Positions 47,722-59,500 of a stretch of DNA of 64,000 nt are shown one piece after another. Positions within the stretch are counted from its first letter, which is position 1. Every line of letters begins with the position of its first letter. The stretch spans positions 48,634,501 through 48,698,500 of the forward strand of contig NC_090989.1 of NCBI RefSeq assembly GCF_041146395.1. Direction: 5' to 3'. The position numbers and the translations under genes are program-made. Origin of the DNA: Eulemur rufifrons. Lineage: Eukaryota > Chordata > Mammalia > Primates > Lemuridae. Under the pieces are notes generated by a model. The model searched no databases. It had not been told where the DNA came from and saw nothing but the letters and a program-made list of their open reading frames with translations.

Positions 47722-50187
47722 GGCTTGAATGTTTCCATCTTTTCTCATGGACACTTGGGTTGTTCTCACATCTTAGCTATTGTGAATAATGCTGATACGA
47801 ACTTGGGAGTAAAAATGTCTCTTTGAGATTCTGCTTTCAATTTTTTTGAGTATGTACTCAGAAGTGGAAATGCTGGATCATGTGATAATTCTACTTTTAA
47901 TTGTTTAAAAAATATCGTACTGTTTTCCACAGTAGCTGTACCATTTAACATTTCCACCAACAATGCACAAGGATTTCAATTTCTCTGCATCCTCATCAAC
48001 ACTAGTTATTTTCTTGCTTTTTGATAGTAGCCCTCCTAATGGGTATGAGGTGGTATCTCATTGTAGTTTTAATTTGGATTTCCCTAGGTATTAGTGATGT
48101 TGAGCATCCTTTTGTGTGCTTACTGGCCATTTCAGAAATGTTCTCTTAAGTTCTTTACCCATTTTGAATCTGGCTGTTTTTTTGTTGTTGAGTTTTAGGA
48201 GTTAAGGTAGTCTATATATTAATCCCATATCATATATATATGATTTGCAAATATTTTCTCCCATTTGTGGGTTGCCTTTTAAAGCTATTAAGTGTGTTTT
48301 GATATACATTTTAAATAAAATTTTCATAAAGTCACAACTTTTTTATTTTTTCTTTTATTGTTTATGACTTTAGTGTCATAACCAAGAAATCACTGCCAAA
48401 TCCAATATCATAAAGATTTTGCCCTATGTTTTCTTCTAAGAGTTTTATACTTTTAGTTCTTACATTTAGGTCGTAAATTCATTTGTTTTTTTTTTTGTAT
48501 ATTGTGTTAAGTAAGGATTCAATTTCATTCTTCTACATATAAATATCTATTTTCCTAGGACAATATGATGAAAATACTGTCTATTCTTTAATGAATGATC
48601 TTGGCCAAAATTCATTAGAGCATATATGAAAAGGTTTATTTCTGGACTTTTCTATTCTATTCTATTTGTCTATATGTCTGTCTTTATGCTAGTACCACAC
48701 TGTTTTAATTACTGTTGCTTTGTAATCAGTTAGGAAATCAGAAATGTGAAGCCTCCAGCTTTATTGTTCTTTCTCAGGATTATTTTGGCCATTTGGGGTC
48801 CCTGGCGGTTCCATGTTAGGATAAGTTTTGCTATTTCTGCAGAAAGTCTCCTTGGGATTTGAATAGGGATTATATGAAATTTGTAAATTGCTTTGGGTAG
48901 TATTGACATCTTAATAATATTGTATATTCTAATCCATGAATATAAGACATCTTTCCATTTATTTAAATCTCTTTAAATTTCTTTTAGAAATGTTTTATAA
49001 TTTTCATTGTATAAGTCTTTACATACTTGGTTTATTTGGTTAAGGTAATTCCTAAGCATTTTATTCCTTTTAATGTCATAATAAATAGAGTTGCTTTTAT
49101 AATTTCCTTTTTATATTGTTCATTGTTAGTGCATAGAAAGGCAACTGATTTTAGTATGTTACCAAACTTAGTACCCTGCTACTTTGTAGAATTTGTTCAA
49201 TAGTTCTAAAAGGTTTCTTTTTGTTTGTTAAGAATGCTTAGGATTTTTTACATATAACATCATATAATCTGTGAACAAAGATGATTTTACTTCTTCCTTC
49301 CCAATTTGAAAGCCAATTTTAATTATTTTTAATTCCAATTTTAATTATTTTTCTTGCTTAATTGATCTGGCTAGAATAAAAATGTTGAAAGCTGCCATCC
49401 TTGCCTTGTTCCTGATCTTAGAGAAAAAGATTTCAGTTTTTCAAATTAAATATAAGGTTGGCAGTGGATTTTTCATATATTGCTTTTATGTTTTACATGT
49501 TGACATAGTTTCCTTACATTTCTAGTTTGTTGAAGATTTTTATTATATTATGAAATGGTGTTGCATTTTTTCGAATGCTTTTTCTGCATCAAATGAGATG
49601 ACTATATGGTTTTATTCTTTTAATTTTTTTATATGATGCATTATATTAATTGATTTTCATATGTCGAGCCATCCTCACATTGCAGGAATAAATCCCACTG
49701 GTTCATGATGTATAACTTGTGTAATATGCTGATGAATTCGGTTTGCTCTTAATTTGTTGACGATTTTTGCTTTTTTATTCATCAGGAATATTGGCTTGTA
49801 GTGTTTTGTCCCTTGTAATATTTTTGTCTGTCTTTAGTATCAGAGTAATGTTGGCCTCATAAAATGAATTTAGACAGCGTTCCATTCAATTCAAGTTTTT
49901 GAAAAAGTTTCAGAAGTATTGTTTATATTAGTATTTAAATGTGGTAGAATTCACCAATGAAGCCATCAAGTTCAAGATTTTTCTTCTTTGGAATATTTTT
50001 ATTGCTGATTCAATCTTTTTTTCTAGTTATAGATTTATTCAGATTTTCTATTTCTTTGTTGTTGAGTCTTGGTAGGTTTGTGATTCTATAAATTTGTTCT
50101 TTTCATCTAAGTTATCCAATTTATTGGTCTAATACTACAGAAGTCTCTTATAATCCTTTTTATTGCTGTAAAATTGGTAGTAATGTT
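47722..50187 (-). mobile_element. Old L1 ORF2, about 2.5 kb, minus strand
   Basis: Continuous reverse L1 ORF2: ttctcatggacacttgggtt, tattgtgaataatgctgata, tgggtatgaggtggtatctc, cttgccttgttcctgatctt, tgaggccatc-type linker text and gtttgtgattctataaattt. It covers the reverse transcriptase and C-terminal regions with many stops. The 3'UTR is missing at the left end. The 5' break at about 50187 abuts sequence of another family. Confidence 0.88.
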
Positions 50188-50690
50188 CCCACTTTCCCCC
50201 TCTCTCATTAGCTCATAACACTCTTGCACTGGTACATTTCACAGGAATTGATGCTGCTCTAGAGTTCCACACCATGTAATAGTAACCCCTGAATGACCTG
50301 TACCTTTGAGTAGCATGAACTGTACAATGCATTTGAGTCTTTGATTATTTTTGAAAGATTCTGAAAGAAGATCTCTTATATTTTCCACCATGGTTAGATT
50401 TTAGTGTCAGGATTGTGAGTAATGTGTCTTCAAAGAGGTATTTTTTAAAGGCAGAGTGCCTAGTTACTTACCATGGGTAGGTTTAAACAGAACAGTAGAC
50501 TTGACAATCCAGTGCTGTGTACTATTACAGATATATTCTAGAGTAAGGGTGAAAGCTGCATTGAAAGGATTTATAACTCTTCTAGTTCATTAGTTTACTA
50601 TTAAATACCAACTCATCTTTAGGGTACTGCCTCTCTTGGTAGGAGTAGGACACTCTCCTTTTTTAAGGAGTAGGGTAGGGCATTACCCTC
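50188..50690. other. No recognised feature
   Basis: Unassigned sequence between the L1 and a degraded repeat. Confidence 0.35.
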
Positions 50691-51020
50691 TTCTGTGAGC
50701 CCCATCCCCACCCCAAAGCAAGAGAAAGTTTCTCCTGCCTGGTTGCCTTGTAAATTTCCTAACTTCAAAGTCAGTCTGAAATACTGGCTCTTCCTAGGTC
50801 TTGAGCCTGAAGGCCTTTAGACTGGAAATACTCCATAAGTTTTTCTGTGTCTCAGGCCAAACTAGAACTAGAACATTGGCTATCCTTGGTCTCCAGCTTG
50901 CTGACTCACCTAGACCTTTGAACTTGTCAGTCTCCATACTCAAGGCAGTCAATTCTTTTTAGTAAAACTTTGTACATACATCTCCTATTGGTTCTGTTTC
51001 TTTGAAAAACTCTAATACAA
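50691..51020 (+). repeat. Possible old mammalian LTR or repeat
   Basis: ggctatccttggtctccagc, ttgctgactcacctagacct, gaacttgtcagtctccatac and cctattggttctgtttcttt are in the order of a widespread old repeat whose 3' end reads 'cctattggttctgtttctctggagaaccc'. I cannot name the family with confidence. Confidence 0.4.
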
Positions 51021-51144
51021 TAGCCAAGCAATTTTGCTTCATCTTTATCATTCACACATGAAGACACTGCATAGCCTAATTTGCCTCTGATGCGAAGTGA
51101 AGAAGATAGTCATATCCCTTTCCATCCAAAACCTCTGACTTGTT

Positions 51145-52302
51145 CTTTTTCAGAGTTTAGAGTAGTTAGGAAAAGAAGAACAACTAAGCCCAAAGTCAGC
51201 AGAAAGAAGACAATAATAAAGACAAGAGCAAAATAAATAAGTTCGTAACTAGAAAGACAATAGAAAAGATCTGCAAAACTAAGAGTAATTTTTAAAAAAT
51301 ATATACAAAATTTGCAAACCTTTAGCTAGATTAAACAAGAAAAAAAAGAGAGGACTAGAATACACAAAATAATAAAAGGGAACATTGTAACTGATACCAC
51401 AGAAATACAAAAAATAAGAAGAGACTACTATAAACAATTATATGCTAACAAACTGGCATGTAACTAGATAAATTAGAAAAAATGAATAAATTCCTTAAAA
51501 TATACAATCTACCAAACTGAATCATAAAGAAATAGAAAATTTGAATAGACCAAAAACAGGTACGAAGACTACATCAGTAATTAAAAGCACCCAACAAAGG
51601 AAAGCTCAAAAACCAGACAGCTTCCGAGGTTAATTCTACTAAGCATTTAAAGAAGTAATATCAATTCTTCTCAAACTCTTACAAAAAATTGAAGATGAGT
51701 GAGCACTTCCAAACTCATTTTAGGAGGCCATCATTACCCTTGTAGCAAAGCCAGATAAGGATGCTATAAGAAAAGAAAATTATAGTCCAGTCACTCTGGT
51801 AAATATAGATGAAAAAATCCTCAACAAACTACTAAAATTTAAATTCAATACACAAAGAAAGGATCATACAACATAACCAAATGAGATTTATCCCTGAAAT
51901 GTAAGGATAGTTCAACATATACAAATCAATAAATGTGATACATCACATTAGCAGAAGGAAAGATGGCAATATAGGATCATTCCAATAGACTCAGAATAAG
52001 CTTTTGAAAAATTCAACATACTTCCATGATAGAAATGTTCAACAAATTAGATATAGAAGGAATATACCTCAACATAATAAAGGCTGTATATGAGAAACCC
52101 ACATTTAATATCATACTCAACAGTTAATAGCTTTTCCTCTAAGACTGGGAATAAGACAAAGGTGCTCACAGAAACCACTTCCATTCGATATAGTACTAGC
52201 AGTAATAGTTGGATAATTAGACAATAAAAATATCATACAAATTAGAAAGGAAGAAGTTAAATTGTCTCTGTTTGAAGATGACATAATCTTATCATCAAGT
52301 GA
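51145..52302 (+). mobile_element. Old L1 ORF2, reverse transcriptase part, plus strand
   Basis: Plus-strand L1 ORF2: gacaagagcaaaataaataa, gagactactataaacaatta, agccagataaggatgctata, atccctgaaatgtaaggata, and aacataataaaggctgtata. It reaches the catalytic box, where tttgaagatgac (52271-52282) encodes F-E-D-D in place of the usual F-A-D-D. Stops are frequent. It overlaps in element coordinates with the minus-strand copy at 47722-50187, so the two are separate L1s or a duplicated one. Confidence 0.85.
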
Positions 52303-52304
52303 TA

Positions 52305-52960
52305 CATTCTAGTGCTGGTAAAACTGGTGAAGGAAGGAAGTAGTCATCATGGCAGAGAGGAAGGTATACATTAGCCTAACTGTATGACCTGTGTTCACCA
52401 GTGCTGGTTTAATTATAGCTTCTGTCAGTTGTCCAACCTACCAATTTTTCAGCAATAAAAACAAAAGATTACTCATTGATACAGAATCATTCTGAGGATG
52501 CCAACCTGTCACTTAGTGATAAGATGACTGCACTGAATACCTTCCACTAGGGAAAGAGTCAGCAATTCAGTTTGACAGGTATTAAAACATATTTAGAGTA
52601 CATTCACTTTTCTAGATTATAGTGCATCAAAAAATATCACTGTTCAAGGTGATATTTGATCCATTCACGTGGAACCCTGCATAACATCAATAGACTAAGG
52701 GAGCCACTCTAAAGGAAAAGAGATGCAGCAATGGACATGTGACCATGATGAGTACTGTACCCATGACTTGAAAGAGTCATAGTGACCAGGAATTAGGTCC
52801 CTCAGGAAACAGGGTCTGTGTCAACCCATCATGTAATTTGCCTAGACTAGTAGAGGTGCTAGCCTAGGTTGAGGAAAATCTAAAACTGGTTATAGAGAAG
52901 GAGAATAAATATAACTGTGCCTTTTATAACAGATGCAGCAGTTGTGGCTATAATACGTCT
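52305..52960 (+). mobile_element. Probable degraded ERVL pol (integrase region) remnant
   Basis: Weak, ordered similarity to the integrase part of ERVL-type endogenous retroviruses: cagtttgacaggtattaaaa, then gtggaaccctgcataacatc, then gagatgcagcaatggaca. Reading frame is broken throughout and there is no adjoining LTR. It could also be another old repeat. A translated search would settle this. Confidence 0.4.
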
Positions 52961-53014
52961 CATATTTCTTTTTTTTTCTGTCACAGGGAAGGGATAATTC
53001 TAGCCAAGCATAAT

Positions 53015-53120
53015 GTCTCTCTCTTTCTTTCTTCTTTTCTTCCTTCCTTGCTTCCTTCCTTCCTTCCTTTCTTTCTGTCTTTCTTTCTATCTTTCTTTTT
53101 CTCTCTTTCTTTCTTTCATC
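53015..53120. repeat. CT-rich (CTTT/CCTT)n microsatellite
   Basis: About 105 bases of nearly pure pyrimidine made of CTTT, CCTT and CT units. Likely unstable in length and able to adopt triplex structure. Confidence 0.95.
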
Positions 53121-53296
53121 ACTTACATAATACTTAAAAATGTCTGATTCTCCAAAATAAATATTTTTACCAATTAAAAAATGTCATTTGAGAGGAGTTG
53201 GTCAAGGGTTACAAAAAGAAAGATAGAAGAAATAATTTACAATATTCTATATTAGATATAATAGATAAAGTAGAAAATTTGAAGTTAATAATTTAT

Positions 53297-53475
53297 GGTA
53301 TACTTCAAAATAGATACAAAAGAATTTTAATGTTTCCTACACAAAGAAAAGATAAATGTTTGAGGTGATGGATATTCCAATTACTCTGATTTGATCATAA
53401 CACATTGTATACAGGCAGCAAAATTTCACATGTACCCCTGAAATATGTACAACTAATATACATTAATAAAAGAGA
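53297..53475 (+). mobile_element. L1 3'UTR end (L1MA/L1PB type)
   Basis: The sequence gataaatgtttgaggtgatg, gatattccaattactctgat, cataacacattgtatacagg, cacatgtacccctgaaatat and gtacaactaatatacattaa is the sense-strand 3' end of an L1MA/L1PB element, ending at aataaaag. Confidence 0.82.
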
Positions 53476-53638
53476 AATTCCATTTGAAATTAAACATCAT
53501 GGAAATGTACTCATGGGGTAAATGTTGGTAACATAATAGTTATGTTTTTTATGGAATTTTATGTGATTTCTGTCCTGTATAAATAATTTTGTTAAAAATA
53601 TTTTGGTAATCTGATCACAGATGTAAAGAAAAAGGAAA

Positions 53639-53766
53639 ATGCATTGTTGGGCAATATAATGGCACACAATAAATATTAAACCTTTAAATGGTGAAAACAA
53701 TTATGCATTGTTGGGCTATACAATGGCACACAATAAATATTAAACCTTTAAATGCTAAAAACAGTT
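53639..53766. repeat. 64-bp tandem duplication, two copies
   Basis: Unit 1 (53639-53702) and unit 2 (53703-53766) both start atgcattgttgggc and share the run ggcacacaataaatattaaa then cctttaaatg. They differ at about six or seven positions. The second copy ends at the target site of the L1 tail that follows. Confidence 0.92.
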
Positions 53767-53772
53767 GTCTGT

Positions 53773-54133
53773 TGCACCACATGTACTCACCAGCAAACTG
53801 GTTTCCCTGAGTGCACATTTGGGAATAACACAAATTGGGTATCGGACAGAGGTCAGGCCTGGGGGGAAGGGATGGGTGTATACCTACTTGATGAGTGCGA
53901 TGCGCACTGCCTGGGGAATGGACATGCTTGAAGTTCTGACTGGGGAGGATAGGAGTGGGGGGAGGGGATGGGTGCAAACCTACATGATGAGTGCGATGTG
54001 CACTGTCTAGGGAATGGACACGCTTGAAGCTCAGACTCGGGGGGGATGGGGGAGCATGGGCAATATATATAACCTGAACTTTTGTACCCCTATAATGAGC
54101 TGAAATAAAAAAAAAAAAAAAAAGAAAAAAAAG
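53773..54133 (+). mobile_element. L1 3'-end element, type B, with internal ~90-bp tandem duplication
   Basis: Insertion flanked by 16-bp duplications that match at 15 bases: aaaaacagttgtctgt (53757-53772) and aaaaacggttgtctgt (54134-54149). It opens with tgcaccacatgtactcacca, a degraded lemur L1 3'UTR, and ends cctgaacttttgtacccc, ataatgagctgaaat and an A tail. Inside, two similar units of about 90-110 bp (about 53859-53941 and 53954-54037) both carry gatgggtg, tgatgagtgcgatg, gcactg and ggaatggaca. Open minus frames here (up to 159 codons) only reflect the repeat. Confidence 0.9.
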
Positions 54134-54246
54134 AAAAACGGTTGTCTGTACTATTTTCGACACTAGGGTAAAAGAAAAAATCAGTAATCTCTTTATTTAG
54201 CAATAATGTTGTTAAGCAAGTATATATGAAATAAGAAAGTTGAATG

Positions 54247-54541
54247 AGTTTTTTTTTTTTTTTCTTTTAATATACAGGGTCTTCCTCTGTCACCCAGGCT
54301 GGAGCAGAGTGGCATGATCATAGCTCACTGTAACCTTGAACTCCTGGGCTCAAGTGATCCTCTCACCTCAGTCTCCCATGTAGCTGAAACTATAGGTGTG
54401 GACCGTGACCCCTGGCTAAATTTTTGTAGACACAGGGTCTCACTTGTTGCTGAGGCTGGTCTCAAACTCCTGGCCTCAACTAATACTCCTGCCTTGGCCT
54501 CCCAGAGTGTTGGGATTACAGACATGAGCCACTGTGCCTGG
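54247..54541 (-). mobile_element. Alu SINE, old (AluJ-like)
   Basis: Reverse dimeric Alu: T-rich start, acagggtcttcctctgtcac, ctcctgggctcaagtgatcc, tttttgtagacacagggtct, ggctggtctcaaactcctgg, and tacagacatgagccactgtg. Near full length. Diverged, so older than the Alus at 999 and 37017. Two open frames overlap it and are not genes. Confidence 0.95.
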
Positions 54542-56121
54542 TGAGAGATTTTAAAAATCTACTAAATGTAGGAATTCAGATATAGCCAAAACCAATTTAA
54601 ACTTGGCAAAGAAAATAAAGTCTAGTGAACAAAAAGATAAAACATAAATATGGAGTATCAGAAAACACCACAAAAATGGAAACTCTATAGAGTCGGAATT
54701 ACATGGTTTAATAATTTTTACTGTGTCAATGACTCATATAACTAACCTCTCTACTAGGTGTCAGATTGACTCAGCCTGAGTATTTGTTTGATAGAGTTGT
54801 TCCAGATTCTTTCCTCACTCTGTCTGGAAGATCAGTGGAATAATGGGGCAACCTCTGTATCTGCTGAGCATTAACTCCACAGTTACAAATTTTGATTTTA
54901 TTTCCAGCTGTGTACCCTCTGAATCTGGGTTGAACTGAAAAATAATAACAGAACCAGACACTATACAATCCAAATAGCTGGATATTTAACTTCTTAGCAC
55001 TATCAAATTCGAACATGATCATGAATCTGTATTTCTGCCTTTATGAAACATTTATTTTCTCTTCTGCTAATAAAGATTCTATGTTCATTGTCAGAATTGT
55101 AACATTCCTTATTTATACTGTTTTTTCCTCTGTTGATCCTATGGACAAAGCTATGTTTTCTGTTGTGGTATGAAAGGAAAGACTGTCCATCTGTTTGAAA
55201 TAGAAAACTGCTTCAAAGTATGAAATGTTTATGTTATAGCAAGACAGGAGCTGCAGAACAAATACAACTGATTAAAGTAGAAGCATTTGTTTTTACTTGA
55301 AAAATACAGCAGCTCTACTAGGAATTTGCAAATGTTCAAGGGCTAAAAAAGGTTTCATTTCTGTCAATATATTGTTATAGACATTTGAAAATAAAATAGT
55401 ATAAGGTAATTTCCAAAAGGACTCAAATTGTAACAAATGGTTATTATTCTCCTGGTCACTCTTTTGTTCATATTGTTTTTTTTTTCTTTTTTCATAATGA
55501 AAAGTATGAACTAATTAGGGGTGCACAAAGCCACAGCAAGTGTACATGTAGTGGAAGTATTAAAAAATTAAGAAATAAATGAATACATTTTATATAAGGA
55601 CTTTAAATATTCTATCAATTCAATGGGTATTTGTACCAAGTTTCTATTTTCTAAGTCTTATCATCTGATAAGCAGGCCTCCCAAACCTCTCTGTTCTCAC
55701 TAACATTTTGTATTGACTCTGGTCACTAAAGCAGAAGTGCCAGATATGTCAGATAAATTCTTCCTTGGTGGTATTTCTAATATATTATCAGGGACTTGAG
55801 AGACTCAGAGAAGTGCAAGATAAGAATTCACAGTGTAAACTCTGAAAAACCTTGGAAAATCATCTTTTTAAAGGATATGCTGAAGAAATGGTTTGAAAAC
55901 AAGAAAGCTACAACATAGCTAGAGAACTTTACTAAACAGAATAGAGGGATATATCACTGGATTCTTGCTATTCTTTCTTATTAATAGATTATTATTTCAA
56001 TTTCATGGTTTTTCATGAGAGGCAATAAACACAGACATATCAGAATACAGAAACATAAATATTAAGATTCAGAAAGAAAATATTTTGGGGGATCTTTGAA
56101 AACTCACCAGCTTCACATTAT
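54542..56121. other. No recognised feature
   Basis: AT-rich sequence with a minus frame of 83 codons at 54771-55022 that has no motif. Confidence 0.4.
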
Positions 56122-56141
56122 TCTGAGGTTTTGTTTGTTTG

Positions 56142-56277
56142 TTTTTGTTTGCTTTTTTGGCCTCTCTCTGTCGCCCAGGCTAGATGTAGTGACATCATCA
56201 TAACTCACTGCAACTTCATACTTCTGGGCTCAGGCTGGGACTACAGATGCACACCACCATGCCCAGCTAATATATAC

Positions 56278-56309
<32 letters not shown>

Positions 56310-56451
56310 ATTTATTTATGTATATATTTTTTGTAGTGATGGTGTCTTGCTGTGTTGCTCAGGCTGGTCTCAAACTTCTGGCCTCTAGTCATCCTCCCAC
56401 CTCAGTCGCTGAAAGTGCTAGGATTACAGGGATGAGTCACTGTGCCTGGCC
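56142..56451 (-). mobile_element. Alu SINE with expanded TA/TG linker
   Basis: Reverse Alu: ctctctctgtcgcccaggct, aactcactgcaacttcatac, then a long linker at about 56268-56330 with (TA)n(TG)n(TATT)n in place of the normal A-rich linker, then gctggtctcaaacttctggc and tacagggatgagtcactgtg. Flanked by similar tctgagg/tctgagt plus TG/TTTG-rich target copies at 56122-56141 and 56452-56473. Confidence 0.93.
56268..56330. repeat. (TA)n(TG)n compound microsatellite inside an Alu
   Basis: A tract of TA repeats passing into TG repeats and then TATT-like text, arisen in the A-rich linker of an Alu. Frames through it (85 codons) are not genes. Confidence 0.9.
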
Positions 56452-56473
56452 TCTGAGTTGTTTTGTTTGTTTG

Positions 56474-56531
56474 TTCATATGTTTGTTTTGAGAAAGTGTC
56501 TTGTTCCGTGTGGCCTGGGCTAGAGTGCCCC
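56474..56531 (-). mobile_element. Truncated Alu 3' end, second insertion at the same site
   Basis: The segment gttttgagaaagtgtcttgt then ggcctgggctagagtgcccc is the reversed last ~45 bases of an Alu with a short T-rich run. It sits between the second target copy (56452-56473) and a third copy, tctgagttgttttttttaa, from 56532. Confidence 0.75.
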
Positions 56532-56550
56532 TCTGAGTTGTTTTTTTTAA

Positions 56551-59500
56551 TGCTTATACATTATACCACTGTTGTAAGGAAGAGTGGGGTGAGGAAAAAT
56601 AAACTATACTTCCTTGGTGTGTAACTAAAGTACAATGATAAATTATATTAATGACATGCCTTATGTAAAAACGATCAATGTGTTTTTATTTTAAAAATTA
56701 TAATATTTTTACACAATATCATACATAAATTTGATAAAAAAATGCTTTTAGGAGTCTAGACAGTATCATTCATGCAAGTTATGAATTCTGAATGGTATGG
56801 TGAAGTAGGAGGAACTTGGTGGTATTATACACAAAGCAGCAGAATTTCTTTTCTCAAGGCAAAATATATTTCTAGCTACAACCTCAGCAAGGAAAGAAAG
56901 GTTTCTCCTCAATTGCAAAAGTCCATAAAGACAGATAATAGAGGATATCTAATATTTTACGTAGTATTTCTCAAATTATAGAGCATGTCCAACTGTATCA
57001 GAAGCAACTTAGGGTTCTATTATATCAGAATTTATGAGTGGACTTTGGAATATGTATTCTGATAACATCCAAGTGAAACACTGAAATAGAGGAAGTCAGT
57101 GAGGCTGTCGTTTGTAGGTTGAAATGCAAATTATACAACCACATTTTGTAGACCTAATTGAATTTAGCCCACTTCAATAATTATTAATAGACAAAAGGTG
57201 ACCATAAAATAAATTTTAAGCAATTATATGGGACTGGACACATTCTGTAACTAGTAATTAGGTACATAAACAAAAAGAAAATGATGTTTTAGTATAGACC
57301 ATTTTCACATATTATAAAGAGTACATACAAATGAGTATCAGATCTTTAAAAACTAGATTATAAACTAGACCAGAGCAGATATTCTCCCTTATATTTGTTG
57401 CAAAGTGACTAAAATAATAAACTTGCCTCCCCTTTTATTTTGCCTGTCATCATTGCAGCCTGCTTATATGCTCCAGGTATTTCTGGAGTCTTGAGAGGTG
57501 ACAGAGCCCATCATCTATTTTAGATGCAGAATATACCAGATATTCTCTTGCAGCTAGGGTTCAGGCTCCTAGGCTCCCCCAAACAGACAGATCAACCCCA
57601 GATACTGAATTTGTAACTAATGAAAATAGAAGCAGACACCTAAGAGAATCCTTTGTCTGTGATTTTGTAGTTATAGAAAAAATAAGTTCCTGGGGCAAAA
57701 AGACTCCCAAGATTTTGTTGGTGATAGCTTGCAGGTTGAAGCATTACTGTGCTGTATGGTGGCATTCCTACCACACTGTTTCTACAGCCTGAGTTTGGGC
57801 TTAGCATCTAGTCCCGTAGCCTCTGATCCTGGTTGGAGAACCTCTCAGTGGTTATGGGAGCTAATTAATATTCATTTAATGAATTAATTCTCTATGTAAA
57901 GCAATCAGAAACATCTGTTGCTAATGATTAAGATCTCTGATAGATGAATTTAATACAAGAATTGTAATATAAATATTGTTTTATTTATATAAAACTTTAA
58001 AATATAAATATTTTATACATTATTAAGTTATTGTTTACATTAATGTTTGTTAAATGTATGTTACCTGTAAATTGTTCTGATTTTGAAGTGCAGGGTTAAA
58101 TCAAATAATTTATATTGTAGAGAATGCTGTCTATATTGGCTGTATTACTCATAATTACCTTCACATGATTTAAATCTCATAAGTATTTTGATGCTCAGTT
58201 TAGAGAAAAGAAAAAAAAATAGAAAATATAAATGATTTATCCAAGGTCATAAAGCCAAGAAATGGCAGTAAACTGTCTTCAGTCTATAATCCCGTGGTTT
58301 TCAGCCTGTACTATGTTGCCTTTAACATGAGTTTCAAAGAAGGAAACAAGTGTCTATCTAAATGGAACTCGAAATTTGATCATATAAAATAAGATTAGAC
58401 AATGTAGACTTTAGGTTTAAGATTATATATCTACATCTATATGTATATTTTCATTTATATCTACATCTATATCTGTATCTATCTATTTTGAAAAAGTTTT
58501 ACAGACTCTCAACAGCCTATTTTTTCACACTGTCTTAAAATACCTGTGCCCAGAGAAAGCCCAAAGAAATTATATCCACCCACTCTTAAAAAGAGAAAAA
58601 CAATCCACATTATTGCCACAATCAAATTTTAATAAAATTCTGAGAGGGAGAGATAATGAGGAAAAAAGTTTATTCCATTTTTCTGAGGCCTATTTATAAT
58701 TTTGCTTCATTGTGACCTACTATGTCTTTGGGGGCTGATATAGGAAGTAATAAGCAAATGTCAATTGTCACAAACTATCCAAAGTTTCCTGTAGCACATG
58801 CTGCCTAAGGCAGCAGTAGAAGTTGGGAGGCTGTGAATGAGAGGTAGTGTTTCTTATAAGCAAACGTCCACTGCTTTCCACTGAATTTTCTTTTTGTCCC
58901 CTGAGTACACCTTCTTACGCTTCCCCTCTTGTATCCCTCCAAAGCAGCTCCTCAAAACTGACTGTGGAGTTCGTATGCAAATTATACCAACAATAATTCA
59001 CTTCATTTGATTTCTGAGCCTCAAATTAACAGCATTTACTGCTTATAATATCTTGCTAGACTTGCTACCACCCATGTCATGGAGTCTACCTCAGTAGCGT
59101 GCCCTAGAGCTTCTATTCTGTCACTTACTGAAAATTACTGTTTACATTGACCTGACCTCCAGCAAGAGAGTGATTTCTGGTTTCTAATTCATAAATGTGC
59201 TATCACATCTGAGGCTGGTTTCCACACTCCTTCAAATCTTCCAAGATACCAATTTACACTCTTCATGCTAGAGCTGTTGTCTGTCCCCACCTGACTTGAG
59301 CCAACATACAAACATGCAAGCACATGCACTCACACGCTCACACACATGAACACACATACATGTGTTATCCCAGCTTCCAAATATCTTCCCATTTACATTA
59401 GTTATTTGAAAAAAAAAAACACACTTGGCCATATTAATCATTTAGAAGGGAATAAACTTGGGCTAGGATTGAACTTTTGAATTTCAAACTGCTTCCAGCC

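Noticed and set aside
47722..52302. A single twin-primed L1 covering 47.7-52.3 kb
   Set aside because: Both halves contain the reverse transcriptase region, so they overlap in the element and cannot be one inverted copy.
53015..53120. CRISPR-like or satellite array
   Set aside because: Simple CTTT/CCTT units with no spacers; an ordinary microsatellite in a vertebrate genome.
53684..54163. 159-codon minus-strand open frame, the longest in the window, with Pro/Ser/His-rich repeats
   Set aside because: The repeats PSPPSLSFKRVHS and similar are the antisense translation of the duplicated L1 3'UTR, and the same text appears at other L1 tails. It crosses the element boundary and the 64-bp repeat.
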